Source of the DNA: Edaphobacter lichenicola
Lineage (GTDB): Bacteria; Acidobacteriota; Terriglobia; Terriglobales; Acidobacteriaceae
NCBI RefSeq assembly: GCF_014201315.1
Contig: NZ_JACHDY010000005.1
Coordinates: 1 to 64,000, forward strand
Length of the DNA: 64,000 bases
Direction: 5' to 3'
In this document: positions 18,212-26,892 of the stretch, one piece after another
How positions within the stretch are numbered: position 1 is the first letter of the stretch
Layout of the letters: every line of letters starts with the position of its first letter
The notes under the pieces: generated by a model
Seen by the model: only the letters and a program-made list of their open reading frames with translations
The model's database searches: none
What the model was told of the DNA's origin: nothing
Position numbers and translations under genes: made by a program

Positions 18212-18838
18212 ATGGCAACCCTACTAAAGATCGACGTCAGCCCGCGCGGTGACTCTTCCATCTCGCGCCAGCTCGGCAGCCGCTTCGCCACCGAGTGGCA
18301 GTCCAACCATGTAGGCGGCGAGATCGTTACCCGCGACCTGGCCACCACCAAGATCCCCTACGTCGACCTGCCGTGGATCGCCGGAGCCTTCTCCGCTCCC
18401 GACCAGCACACTGCCGAGCACAAAGCCGCCCTCAAGATCTCCGACGAGTTGATTGGCGAGCTCCTCAGCGCCGACGAGGTCCTCATCACAACCCCGATGT
18501 ATAACTTCAGCACTCCGGCCATACTCAAGGCCTGGATCGACCACATCGTCCGCCTCAACAAGACCTTCTCCTTTGGACCGGAGGGACTCAAGGGTCTCGC
18601 AGCCGGCAAAAAGGTCACAATCATCATCGCCAGCGGCAGCGAATACACCGCAGGCTCGCCGCTCGAGTCCTACAACATTGAAGGCCCCTACTTCCGCGTG
18701 ATCTTCGGCTTCATCGGCATCACCGACCTCACCATCGTCCATGCCGGCGGCACCAACAAGGTCGCCCAGGGCGAAGTCACCGCACCGGTCTTTGTTGAGA
18801 AGTTCATCCACGAGGTCGATCTCGCGGCCGCCAAATAA
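18212..18838 (+). CDS. azoR: FMN-dependent NADH-azoreductase
   Basis: The product of 208 residues has the flavodoxin-like fold of AzoR: an N-terminal phosphate-binding segment DVSPRGDSSISRQL, the FMN-binding PMYNFSTPAILKAWIDHIVR motif at about residues 95-114, and SGSEYTAGSPLE. These enzymes reduce quinones and azo compounds with NADH by two-electron steps and are cytoplasmic dimers. TGAGGA lies just before the ATG. It stands alone. Confidence 0.95.
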   Translation: MATLLKIDVSPRGDSSISRQLGSRFATEWQSNHVGGEIVTRDLATTKIPYVDLPWIAGAFSAPDQHTAEHKAALKISDELIGELLSADEVLITTPMYNFSTPAILKAWIDHIVRLNKTFSFGPEGLKGLAAGKKVTIIIASGSEYTAGSPLESYNIEGPYFRVIFGFIGITDLTIVHAGGTNKVAQGEVTAPVFVEKFIHEVDLAAAK

Positions 18839-18945
18839 CCGCCGCAAATAATCGAAGATCGGCAGCAATGGCGAGCAGCGATACAACTGTCCGCCGTTTT
18901 TGCGTTCCGAGCCAAGTAACCCACCGCCTGACTTCCAAAAAGGCA

Positions 18946-18981
18946 AAAGAAAAGGACCGCACCCCTGTGGGCAACGGTCCT
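18946..18981 (-). terminator. Terminator of the small membrane-protein gene
   Basis: On the minus strand AGGACCG and CGGTCCT (18975-18981 and 18953-18959 in window coordinates) form a stem with further pairing in the loop. It is followed by TTTTCTTTT. It lies 30 bases past the stop of the 44-residue gene at 19012-19146. Confidence 0.8.
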
Positions 18982-19011
18982 GTTCTCTCGTAACGTCTGT
19001 TAACTCTTTAG

Positions 19012-19146
19012 TTAAGCAATCTCTGGAACGCTCTTCATGGTGCGTTCCGCCGGGACATGCTTCCTCAACCAGACATTCGCTCTCCAACGGCCTAAAAATG
19101 GTGCAACGGCGATCATTCCAAAAGCGATACCAAGTGCTAAGCGCAT
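19012..19146 (-). CDS. Small single-span membrane protein, 44 residues
   Basis: This short gene has an ATG at 19146 with AAAAGGAG upstream and a clear terminator downstream, so it is likely expressed. The product begins MRLALGIAFGMIAVAPFLGRW, one hydrophobic segment, followed by a basic, short cytoplasmic or periplasmic tail (NVWLRKHVPAERTMKSVPEIA). No family is recognised. The frame is open upstream but that part lacks the strong ribosome site. Confidence 0.7.
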   Translation of the reverse strand: MRLALGIAFGMIAVAPFLGRWRANVWLRKHVPAERTMKSVPEIA

Positions 19147-19380
19147 AGACTTCTCCTTTTTCTCCTTGGGTCTTGAGGACCCCTCCAGGTTTCGAACGGG
19201 CAGATTGGGTTGCAAAATATTGCATGTTGCAACTGTTGATACCCCACTATCGACCCGCCGAACCACCCTCGATATCCCACCTTGGTGTTACAGGCGGCAC
19301 GTGAGTGGAATTGGCAGGGTTCGACCGGTTAGGCAGCCCAGCCGAGTATTCAAACTCACGTCATCGCCTAAAATAACCCC

Positions 19381-20859
19381 ATGTCCTACACGGCAGCGGT
19401 CGACCATCTCTATGCTTTGGGCCAGGAACTTGCCCCCTCAACGCCCAGTACCCCTCGCCGGAAGTTTGACCTCGCCCACATGCGGGTCCTCGCCGCTGCC
19501 CTGGGCAACCCGCAGACCGCCTTCCCCTCGATTCTGATTGCCGGAACCAACGGTAAAGGCTCCACGGCCGCCACTCTCAGCAGCATCTTCACCGCCGCAG
19601 GCTACCGCACCGGCCTCTACACCTCGCCCCACCTGGTCCGCGTCAACGAGCGAATCCAGATCGACGGGCAACAGATCCCCGACGAGGACTTCGCCCGCCT
19701 CTACTTTCAAGTCGACGAGACCGCCCGCCATCTCGTCGAGGCCGGCGACCTGCCCTACCCGCCCAGCTTCTTTGAGGTTCTCACCGCGGTAGGCTTTCTC
19801 TACTTCGCGGGAGAGAGCGCAACCCACGCGGAAAAGACCCCGGTAGACATCGCCGTCCTTGAAGTAGGCCTGGGGGGTCGTCTCGACGCCACCAACATCG
19901 TCGACCCGCTCCTCTCCATCCTCACCGACATCGCGCTCGACCATCAGGATTACCTCGGCAACACCATCGCCGAGATCACCCGCGAAAAAGCCGGCATCTT
20001 GCGCCCCAACGGCACGCTCATCACGCTGCCCCAACACCCCGAAGCCAATCAGGCCATCGGCGAGGCTGCGGCCACGCTCAATCTCCGCGCCATCAACGCC
20101 GCCGCCTACATCCCCACCAACGTACCTGGCCAGACTGCCGGTGTTCCACGACATCCCGGAACCGCTGGCCAAGAAGCAGGGCCGCTCCCTGCAAATCACT
20201 ACATCCTCACCCTCGATGGGGAGACGCTCGAAGTGGATTCGCCCCTGTCCGGACATCATCAGCAACGCAATATTGCCTTGGCAATCGCCGCTGCGGCGGA
20301 GTTACGTAACTATAAAGGTTACAAACTATCCGAAATCCGGCAAATAAGCAACCAAAACGGTTACAAAATAACCAACACGCATATTGAAACGGGAATCCGC
20401 AACACGCACTGGCCCGGCCGCCTCGAACTCTTTACCTTCCCCGAAGGCCCGCAGCTCCTGTTGGACGTAGCGCACAACCCGGCCGGGGCCTGGACGCTCC
20501 GGGCAGCCATCGCGCAGCTTCCCGAAGCCCAGCCTCGCACCCTCCTCTTCAGCTGCCTCCGCGATAAGGATCTCAAAGAGATGGGCCAGATCCTCTTTCC
20601 GCTCTTCGACGCCTCCTCGACCGATCCCGAACGCCGCAAAGACCACATTGTCTTCGCCCCCATCGACAACCCGCGAGCCGCCCATATCGAAGATCTCCTG
20701 GCCGCCGCTCATGCTCTAGATATCCCTGCCCACGCCGCCCCTCACCTGGCCGCCGCTCTCGCCCAGGCCCGTGCCTTGACGCCGTCCGAAGGCCTCATCA
20801 TCGCCACCGGCTCCGTCTATTTAGTGGGCGAGATCCGCCGTCTAGCCGGAGAGCTATGA
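19381..20859 (+). CDS. folC: Folylpolyglutamate synthase / dihydrofolate synthase
   Basis: The product of 492 residues adds glutamate to dihydropteroate and folates. It shows the Mur-ligase ATP-binding loop GTNGKGSTAATL near residue 57, the YTSPHLVRVNERI segment, the EVGLGGRLDATN motif near residue 161, and the C-terminal ligase domain (GRLELF...LLDVAHNPAGA). It is longer than the usual 420-440 residues because of insertions near residues 247-265 and 305-340. The second is encoded by an unusually AT-rich stretch (20295-20390). The stop overlaps the start of plsC by four bases (ATGA), so the two are coupled. Confidence 0.95.
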   Translation: MSYTAAVDHLYALGQELAPSTPSTPRRKFDLAHMRVLAAALGNPQTAFPSILIAGTNGKGSTAATLSSIFTAAGYRTGLYTSPHLVRVNERIQIDGQQIPDEDFARLYFQVDETARHLVEAGDLPYPPSFFEVLTAVGFLYFAGESATHAEKTPVDIAVLEVGLGGRLDATNIVDPLLSILTDIALDHQDYLGNTIAEITREKAGILRPNGTLITLPQHPEANQAIGEAAATLNLRAINAAAYIPTNVPGQTAGVPRHPGTAGQEAGPLPANHYILTLDGETLEVDSPLSGHHQQRNIALAIAAAAELRNYKGYKLSEIRQISNQNGYKITNTHIETGIRNTHWPGRLELFTFPEGPQLLLDVAHNPAGAWTLRAAIAQLPEAQPRTLLFSCLRDKDLKEMGQILFPLFDASSTDPERRKDHIVFAPIDNPRAAHIEDLLAAAHALDIPAHAAPHLAAALAQARALTPSEGLIIATGSVYLVGEIRRLAGEL

Positions 20860-21752
20860 ACGACTCCCCTTTAGCGGACAACGTGGCGCATAAGAACGTG
20901 GACGGCAAAAGCGAGAGCAGCGAAGTCGCAGCATCTGCCGAACCCAAGCCATCGGCCCAATCCATCCTTTCTGTGGAGGAGCCGGATCTTCCCGCCTCTG
21001 CCTTTCCCTCGAAGCAGCCGCCCTTCGCCCTGCGCTGGCTGTCGTATCTTCTTCTGATCCCCCTCGTGGGCCTGGCTACCGCGGGCTACGGCTGTATCTC
21101 CCTCCTCGCGGGTCTATGGGACAAGTCCGGCCGCCAGCAGCACGCCATCGCTCACCTGTGGGCGCGCACCCTCCTCCTTATCAGCCTCTCTCCCGTCAAG
21201 ATCATCGGCCGCGAGAAGCTCCACGAGCATGAGACAGCCGTCTACACCTCCAACCACCTCAGCTATATGGACACGCCTGTCCTCTTCGCGAAGCTCCCCT
21301 TCCAGTTCCGCATTCTGGCCAAGCAGTCCCTTTGGAAGATCCCCTTCATCGGGTGGTACCTCAACCGCTCCGGCCAGGTTCCGGTTGACTCGAACAGCCC
21401 CCGCTCGCTGATTGCCAGCCTCAACCGCGGCGTCGCCACGCTCAAGCACGGCCTGCCCCTCGTCCTCTTTCCCGAGGGTGGCCGCGCAGCCACCGGCCAA
21501 CTTCAGACCATGATGTCTGGCTGTGCCTACATGGCCATCAAGGCCCAGGTCCCCCTGGTTCCCCTCACTCTCATCGGGACCTATGAGCTTCTTCCCATCC
21601 ACGTCTACGCGCTGCACCCCAGGCCCATCTTCATCGTCGTAGGCGATCCGATCCCTACGACTGGCCTCAATGCTCGCGACGCCGATGCGCTTACCCGGCG
21701 GCTCTACGAATCCATCTCCGCCACCTACGCTCAATACTCCGCCAGCAACTGA
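20856..21752 (+). CDS. plsC: 1-acyl-sn-glycerol-3-phosphate acyltransferase
   Basis: The product of 298 residues belongs to the PlsC acyltransferases that make phosphatidic acid. It has a membrane segment after an Ala/Glu-rich N-terminal tail of about 55 residues, the catalytic SNHLSYMD (HxxxxD) box near residue 131, and the FPEGGRA substrate-binding box near residue 206. It overlaps folC by four bases. The long hydrophilic N-terminal extension is unusual. Confidence 0.92.
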   Translation: MNDSPLADNVAHKNVDGKSESSEVAASAEPKPSAQSILSVEEPDLPASAFPSKQPPFALRWLSYLLLIPLVGLATAGYGCISLLAGLWDKSGRQQHAIAHLWARTLLLISLSPVKIIGREKLHEHETAVYTSNHLSYMDTPVLFAKLPFQFRILAKQSLWKIPFIGWYLNRSGQVPVDSNSPRSLIASLNRGVATLKHGLPLVLFPEGGRAATGQLQTMMSGCAYMAIKAQVPLVPLTLIGTYELLPIHVYALHPRPIFIVVGDPIPTTGLNARDADALTRRLYESISATYAQYSASN

Positions 21753-21808
21753 GTGCGCAGGGCGCCCGCCCGGCAGGACCCAGCAACAGGTCGTATGATT
21801 AATCAGCC

Positions 21809-22588
21809 ATGAAGCCCCGCATCGCCATTCCCGTCCCTACCAGCACAGACCTCGCCTATAACCAGCGCTCCTGGCCCCAATACGCCGCCGCGATCGAGCG
21901 CAGCGGAGGAACTCCCGTCGAGATTCCCCTTGCCGCCACCCCTACCGCCATCGCCGACCTCATCAACACCTGTCATGCTGTCCTCCTTCCCGGCAGCCCC
22001 GCCGACGTCAACCCGCAGAAGTACGGCCAGGACCCCATCCCCGAATGCTCCCCAGCCGATAACGCCCGGGAGAATGTCGACGAGCTCCTCATCCAGGACG
22101 CCCACAACCTCTACAAACCAGTCTTCGCCATCTGTTTCGGCCTCCAGTTCCTCAACGTCTGGCGTGGGGGCACCCTGGTGCAGGATCTCGCAATTCTCCC
22201 CGTCAACCACACCGCCGGCAGGAGCGTAGCCGTAGCCCACACCGCCGCGATCGCCCCGGACTCCCTCCTGGGATCCTTCTTGGACCCCGCCGAAGCCCTC
22301 GCGCAGGATGAGTTCCTCCGTCTCCCCATCAACTCCAGCCACCATCAGGCTATTGGCATCCCGGGAGACGGCCTCCGCGTCGCAGCCCGCTGCCCGCAGG
22401 ACGGAGTCGTTGAAGCCGTAGAGGGCGGACAGGCCAGCGAAGGAGCCACCTCACACTTTGTCCTGGGCGTTCAGTGGCACCCCGAGCGCAGCTACGACCT
22501 GAGCCCCAGCTCCCGCGCTCTCTTCGACCGCTTCGTCACCCAAGCCGCCCACTGGACCCCGCGCCCGGTCCACACCTCCGTGGCCTGA
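21809..22588 (+). CDS. Gamma-glutamyl-gamma-aminobutyrate hydrolase-like amidotransferase (peptidase C26)
   Basis: The product of 259 residues has a class I glutamine amidotransferase fold. The nucleophile is in AICFGLQFLNVWRGG near residue 110 and the catalytic His/Glu pair is in GVQWHPERSY near residue 224. INSSHHQAI is also typical of the PuuD-like C26 family, which hydrolyses gamma-glutamyl bonds. The true substrate is not evident, as no putrescine pathway genes lie nearby. A parS site starts 17 bases after the stop. Confidence 0.88.
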   Translation: MKPRIAIPVPTSTDLAYNQRSWPQYAAAIERSGGTPVEIPLAATPTAIADLINTCHAVLLPGSPADVNPQKYGQDPIPECSPADNARENVDELLIQDAHNLYKPVFAICFGLQFLNVWRGGTLVQDLAILPVNHTAGRSVAVAHTAAIAPDSLLGSFLDPAEALAQDEFLRLPINSSHHQAIGIPGDGLRVAARCPQDGVVEAVEGGQASEGATSHFVLGVQWHPERSYDLSPSSRALFDRFVTQAAHWTPRPVHTSVA

Positions 22589-22604
22589 CGACTTCCTGTC
22601 GTAA

Positions 22605-22620
22605 TGTTCCACGTGGAACA
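22605..22620. promoter_or_regulatory. parS centromere site 1
   Basis: TGTTCCACGTGGAACA is a perfect 16-base palindrome matching the ParB-binding parS consensus of chromosomal ParABS systems. It lies between the C26 hydrolase gene and rsmG, less than 2 kb before parB. Confidence 0.93.
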
Positions 22621-22667
22621 CCCTTTCCTCCTCTTTCAAGCCCTCACCCTTGAGATACTGAAACCCC

Positions 22668-23300
22668 ATGCCAACCCTCTCAGAGGCGGAGATCGCCTCG
22701 CTCCTAACGCCCTATCTCCCTGACGCCGCCCCCCTGGTCCTCTCCAGGACCGTCCTCTCCAGGCTCGCTGTCTACCTCGAACTGCTGCTCAAATGGAACG
22801 CCCGAACCAACCTCACCGCGATCCGTGACCCCGAGGAGATCGTTCGCCGTCACTTCGGCGAAAGCCTCTTCGCAGGGCAACATCTAGCCCCCGGGGCCAA
22901 CACCCTCCTCGACTTCGGCTCCGGCGCAGGCTTCCCCGGCCTGCCCATCGCTATCCTCCACCCCGAGATAGCCGTAACCTTGGCCGAATCCCAGAATAAA
23001 AAGGCCACCTTCCTCCGCGAAGTCGTGCGAACCCTCGCTATTCCGGTCGAAATCTGGGCAGCCCGCGTCGAAACCATGCCCGAAGCCCGTCAATTCCATA
23101 CCATAACCCTTCGCGCCGTGGACAATATGGCCTCCGCCCTTGCCGCCGCGGCGCCCCGAGCCACCAATGATCTCCTCCTCCTGGCGGGGGCCACCCCACC
23201 CGCGCCCCCCGGCTTCATCCTCCAGCCTCCCATTCAGATCCCCACCACCCAATCAACCGTCCTGGTTCGTGCCACCCGCGATGATGCCACCTGCGATTAA
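22668..23300 (+). CDS. rsmG: 16S rRNA (guanine-527-N7) methyltransferase
   Basis: The product of 210 residues carries the RsmG SAM-binding motif LDFGSGAGFPGLPIAI near residue 83, preceded by the family's N-terminal KWNARTNLTAIRDPEEIVRRH segment. RsmG methylates 16S rRNA in the small subunit. It precedes parA as in many genomes, and a parS site lies on either side of it, the second directly after its stop. Confidence 0.97.
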   Translation: MPTLSEAEIASLLTPYLPDAAPLVLSRTVLSRLAVYLELLLKWNARTNLTAIRDPEEIVRRHFGESLFAGQHLAPGANTLLDFGSGAGFPGLPIAILHPEIAVTLAESQNKKATFLREVVRTLAIPVEIWAARVETMPEARQFHTITLRAVDNMASALAAAAPRATNDLLLLAGATPPAPPGFILQPPIQIPTTQSTVLVRATRDDATCD

Positions 23301-23301
23301 C

Positions 23302-23317
23302 TGTTCCACGTGGAACA
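23302..23317. promoter_or_regulatory. parS centromere site 2
   Basis: This is a second identical copy of TGTTCCACGTGGAACA, starting one base after the rsmG stop codon and 147 bases before parA. Confidence 0.93.
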
Positions 23318-23463
23318 AAGATTTCCACACCTTCTCTCCGGAAACCCCACAATTCAGGCCCTGAATCACGTATCCCACAAGTTCTCCACAGCCTTCAGCG
23401 GTTCTGCACAGACACCAACCCATTGCCACGCTACCCTCCACCGGATACCCTTCATCTACCGCA

Positions 23464-24426
23464 ATGACGACTGAACAGCTCACTCCCAAGCCTGAAGACA
23501 CCACCCAAAAGCCCGCAGAGCCCAAATCCTCCCCCAAACCGTCCAAGGTCATCGCGGTCGTCAATCAAAAGGGCGGAGTCGGCAAGACCACCACTGCCAT
23601 CAATCTCGCGGCCGCCCTGGCCCTCGAAGGCCTCAATACCCTCCTCATCGACTGCGACCCCCAGGCCAACTCCACCGGCGGCCTCGGTTTTGCCCGCGCC
23701 AGGGACGGCGAAGAGGCCCGCCTCAGCATCTATGACATCCTCGTCGGCCAAACCACCATCGCCGAAGCCCTCCTCTCCACCGAGATCGACACCCTCAAGC
23801 TCATCCCCAGCAGCAAAAACCTCATCGGCGCCACCATCGAGCTCATCGGCCTCGACCGCCGAGAGTACAAGCTCCGCGATGCCATCGAGCCCATCCGCGC
23901 CGACTACCCCTTCATCCTCCTCGACTGCCCCCCAGCTCTCGACCTCCTCACCCTCAACTCCCTCGTCGCCGCCGACAGCCTCCTCGTCCCCATGCAGGCC
24001 GAGTACTTTGCCCTCGAAGGCATCTCCGAGCTGATGAGCACCCTCGACCGCGTCGGCCAGAGCTTCAACCACGGCCTTGCTCTCGAGGGCGTCCTCCTGA
24101 CCATGTACGACGACCGCACCAACCTCTCCCAGCAGGTCTCGGAGAATCTGCAGGCCTTCTTCACCGACAAGCTCCTCAAGACCACTATCCCGCGCAACAT
24201 CCGCCTCGCCGAAGCGCCCAGCCACGGCAAGCCTGTCTCGCTCTACGACCCCAAATCCCGCGGCTCCGAGGCCTATCGTGAGCTGGCCCTCGAGCTCCTG
24301 ACCCGCAACAAGATGGACAGCCCCGAAGAGAAGCGTAGAAAAGCCGCGGCAGCGGCAGCCGCTAGCGCTCTCAAGTCCTTCCACAAGCCCGAAAAGAAAC
24401 CCCGCTTCTGGCAATCCAGCAAATAG
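23464..24426 (+). CDS. parA: Chromosome-partitioning ATPase ParA
   Basis: The product of 320 residues is a deviant-Walker ATPase of the Soj/ParA type. The ATP-binding motif VVNQKGGVGKTTTAIN is at about residues 33-48, with LLIDCDPQANSTGG and the LLDCPPALDLLTLNSL Walker B region following. It acts with ParB on parS to segregate the replicated origin. The N-terminal Pro/Lys-rich tail (about 30 residues) and C-terminal Ala/Lys-rich tail are probably disordered. A family-1 repeat copy separates it from parB. Confidence 0.96.
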   Translation: MTTEQLTPKPEDTTQKPAEPKSSPKPSKVIAVVNQKGGVGKTTTAINLAAALALEGLNTLLIDCDPQANSTGGLGFARARDGEEARLSIYDILVGQTTIAEALLSTEIDTLKLIPSSKNLIGATIELIGLDRREYKLRDAIEPIRADYPFILLDCPPALDLLTLNSLVAADSLLVPMQAEYFALEGISELMSTLDRVGQSFNHGLALEGVLLTMYDDRTNLSQQVSENLQAFFTDKLLKTTIPRNIRLAEAPSHGKPVSLYDPKSRGSEAYRELALELLTRNKMDSPEEKRRKAAAAAAASALKSFHKPEKKPRFWQSSK

Positions 24427-24483
24427 CAAAGAAATTACACCCGAGCATCGCGAGGACCCAGTCCATTCCCTAACCCAAAGCAA

Positions 24484-24539
24484 GGTATACAAGTCACGAA
24501 GTGACCGCACCACGCGAAGTGGGCCCGTCCGGCAGGACA
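24484..24539. repeat. Family-1 intergenic repeat, partial unit
   Basis: The sequence from GGTATACAAGTCACGAAGTG to GGGCCCGTCCGGCAGGAC is one truncated family-1 unit in reverse orientation, lacking the CCGACCAACGGGAG block. It lies between parA and parB. Confidence 0.85.
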
Positions 24540-24565
24540 AATACTTCACACAAAGAAAGTCATAA

Positions 24566-25483
24566 ATGATGCCAACCGCCACCGCAGATCCCAAACGTCG
24601 AGCCCTGGGCAAGGGCCTTGAATCCCTCCTCCCTCAACGCCCCGCCGCGCCCGCACCTCTACCGCCCCCACCGGTAGTCGAGTCCACCGGCAAGCCGCTC
24701 GAGATCCCCCTCGACCAGATCGAACGCAACCCCTTCCAGACGCGCAGTCAGTTCGACGAGGCCAAGCTGGCCGAACTGGCGCAGTCCATCGCAGCCTCCG
24801 GCGTAGTGCAACCCATTGTGGTACGGCCACTTAGCGGAGGGCGCTACCAGCTCATCACCGGCGAGCGCCGCTGGCTGGCCAGCAAAAAAGCCAACAAGAC
24901 CACCATCCCCTCCATCGTGCGTCAGGTCTCAGACGAGCAGACGCTCGAGATGACCATCGTTGAAAACCTCCAGCGTGCCGATCTCAACCCCATCGAACAG
25001 GCACGCGCCTACCAGCGCCTCAGCAGCGACTTCAAGATGACCCAGGAGCAGATGGCCGTCCGCACCGGCAAAGAGCGGGCAAGCGTAGCTAATTTCCTTC
25101 GTTTGTTGCGTTTACCGGAATCAATCCAGCAAAAAGTGGAGTCCGGCGATCTCACCTTCGGCCACGCCCGCACCCTTCTCGCGCTCGATTCGCCCGAAGC
25201 GATCACCACCGCCGCTCAAAAGGTGATGGCACTGTCGCTCTCCGTCCGTCAGACCGAAAGCTACGTCCAAGGCCTCATCAATCCTGAGGCAAAGGAGAAG
25301 AAGGAGTCCAAGGCCGACGCCCAGCCCGAAGACCCCAACGTCCGCGAGGCACAAGACCGCCTGCGCCGCTCCCTCGGCCTCAAGGTGCGCATCGAGGACA
25401 AGAAGGGCAAAGGCCGCGTCATCATCGAGTACTCCGGCCTCGAAGACTTCGACTCCATCCTCACTGCACTAGGCGGGCAGTAG
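24566..25483 (+). CDS. parB: Chromosome-partitioning protein ParB
   Basis: The product of 305 residues binds parS and, with CTP, spreads on DNA. Visible are the N-terminal KRRALGKGLESLLPQ segment, the ParB/Srx CTP-binding domain with NPFQTRSQFDEAKLAELAQS and the GERRWLASKKA box (near residue 97), the helix-turn-helix with LNPIEQARAYQRL, and a C-terminal dimerisation domain ending in a Gly-rich KGRVIIEYSGLEDFDSIL. Two parS palindromes lie 1.3-2 kb upstream. Confidence 0.96.
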   Translation: MMPTATADPKRRALGKGLESLLPQRPAAPAPLPPPPVVESTGKPLEIPLDQIERNPFQTRSQFDEAKLAELAQSIAASGVVQPIVVRPLSGGRYQLITGERRWLASKKANKTTIPSIVRQVSDEQTLEMTIVENLQRADLNPIEQARAYQRLSSDFKMTQEQMAVRTGKERASVANFLRLLRLPESIQQKVESGDLTFGHARTLLALDSPEAITTAAQKVMALSLSVRQTESYVQGLINPEAKEKKESKADAQPEDPNVREAQDRLRRSLGLKVRIEDKKGKGRVIIEYSGLEDFDSILTALGGQ

Positions 25484-25570
25484 TTTTTCTTAAGAATTCA
25501 GGTCACGCACATACATTCAGGTCACGCCATAAGCAACCAAGACTCTCGCAGACACGTCAGGAGACTCCAC

Positions 25571-26869
25571 ATGCGTCAAGCCCGTCACGTGAAACTCTAT
25601 TTATTCCTCTTTCTGTTACAAATTGCTTTCCTCAACCTTCACGCCCAAACGACACCCCGCACCCTCGTCCGCACCGGTCATCTTCTCGAGGTAAAAACCG
25701 GAGCCGAGCCTGCGGCCCAGACCATCATCGTCACCGGCGACCGCATCACCGCCATCGCGCCTACTGCCTCCACGCCGAAGCAAGCCGGTGACACCGAGAT
25801 CGACCTCACCCGATTCACCGTCATGCCCGGCCTCATCGACGTGCACACCCACCTCACAGCAGCCAACAACTTCGATCCCTACTTCGAACTCAGCATGACC
25901 CCCGCCAAAGAAGCCATCATCGGCGTCGAAAATGCAAAGGTCACCCTCGAAGCCGGCTTCACGACGGTACGCAATGTCGGCGCGAACGACTTCACCGACG
26001 TAGCCCTCCGCGACGAGATCAACGCCGGCCACATCCCCGGCCCGCACATGCAGGTCTCCGGCCCAGCCCTCGGCATCACCGGCGGACACATGGATGAGAA
26101 CCTTCTCCCCTACGAGTTTCACTACCACGCTGAAGGCGTAGCCGACGGCATCCCCGCCGTCCAGCATCAGGTCCGCGAGAACATCAAGTACGGCGCCGAC
26201 CTCATCAAGATCGGAGCTACTGGCGGCGTCCTCTCCAAGGGAGACGACCCGCAGGCATCGCAGTACACCCTCGAAGAGATGCAGGCCATCGTAGCCGACG
26301 CTCATCGTCTCGGCCGGAAGGTCGCGGCTCACGCTCATGGAGCGCAAGGCATCCTCTTCGCCACCGAAGCAGGCGTCGACTCCATCGAACACGGCAGCTA
26401 TATCAACGACGAAGACATCGCCCTCATGAAGAAGAAAGGCACCTACCTCGTCCCCACCGCGTATCTCGTCGACTGGATGCAGCAGTACGGCAACCTTCCG
26501 CCCTTCTACCAGCAGAAGATGAAAGACGTCAGCGCCGTCGAAAAGCAGAATGCGATCAAGGCCATCAAAGCCGGTGTCAAAATCGCACTCGGCACCGACG
26601 CCGCCGTCTATCCACACGGCCTCAACGCCCACGAGGTTGATGTCTATGTCAATCAATTCGGCATGTCGCCACTGCAAGGCATTCAGACCGGCACCCTCAA
26701 CGCCGCCGACCTCATGGGATGGAACGATCGCGTCGGTTCCATCGACCCCGGCAAATGGGCCGACCTCATCGCCATCGACGGCGACCCACTCAAAGACGTC
26801 AAGCTCCTCCAGCACGTCCCCTTCGTCATGAAATCAGGCATTGTTTACAAAGACGAGACACACAAGTAG
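25571..26869 (+). CDS. Secreted amidohydrolase, Xaa-Pro dipeptidase-like
   Basis: The product of 432 residues has a signal peptide (to about residue 25, NLHAQ). Metal-binding DVHTHL lies near residue 85, the metal-bridging Lys is in DLIKIGATGG near residue 215, the His pair is in VAAHAHG, and the Asp is in LGTDAAVYPHG. This is the layout of the two-metal amidohydrolase superfamily; prolidase-type imidodipeptidases are the closest kind I recognise. It is probably periplasmic and acts on a dipeptide or related amide. The exact substrate is not determined. Confidence 0.9.
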   Translation: MRQARHVKLYLFLFLLQIAFLNLHAQTTPRTLVRTGHLLEVKTGAEPAAQTIIVTGDRITAIAPTASTPKQAGDTEIDLTRFTVMPGLIDVHTHLTAANNFDPYFELSMTPAKEAIIGVENAKVTLEAGFTTVRNVGANDFTDVALRDEINAGHIPGPHMQVSGPALGITGGHMDENLLPYEFHYHAEGVADGIPAVQHQVRENIKYGADLIKIGATGGVLSKGDDPQASQYTLEEMQAIVADAHRLGRKVAAHAHGAQGILFATEAGVDSIEHGSYINDEDIALMKKKGTYLVPTAYLVDWMQQYGNLPPFYQQKMKDVSAVEKQNAIKAIKAGVKIALGTDAAVYPHGLNAHEVDVYVNQFGMSPLQGIQTGTLNAADLMGWNDRVGSIDPGKWADLIAIDGDPLKDVKLLQHVPFVMKSGIVYKDETHK

Positions 26870-26892
26870 CAGGAAAGTAATCGCCGAATCAA

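Noticed and set aside
19312-19345. tRNA-like GGTTCGACC sequence
   Set aside because: No acceptor, anticodon or D-arm pairing could be found around it.
25616-26815. A 399-codon open frame opposite the amidohydrolase gene
   Set aside because: Antisense shadow of a gene with clear metal-binding motifs and a signal peptide.
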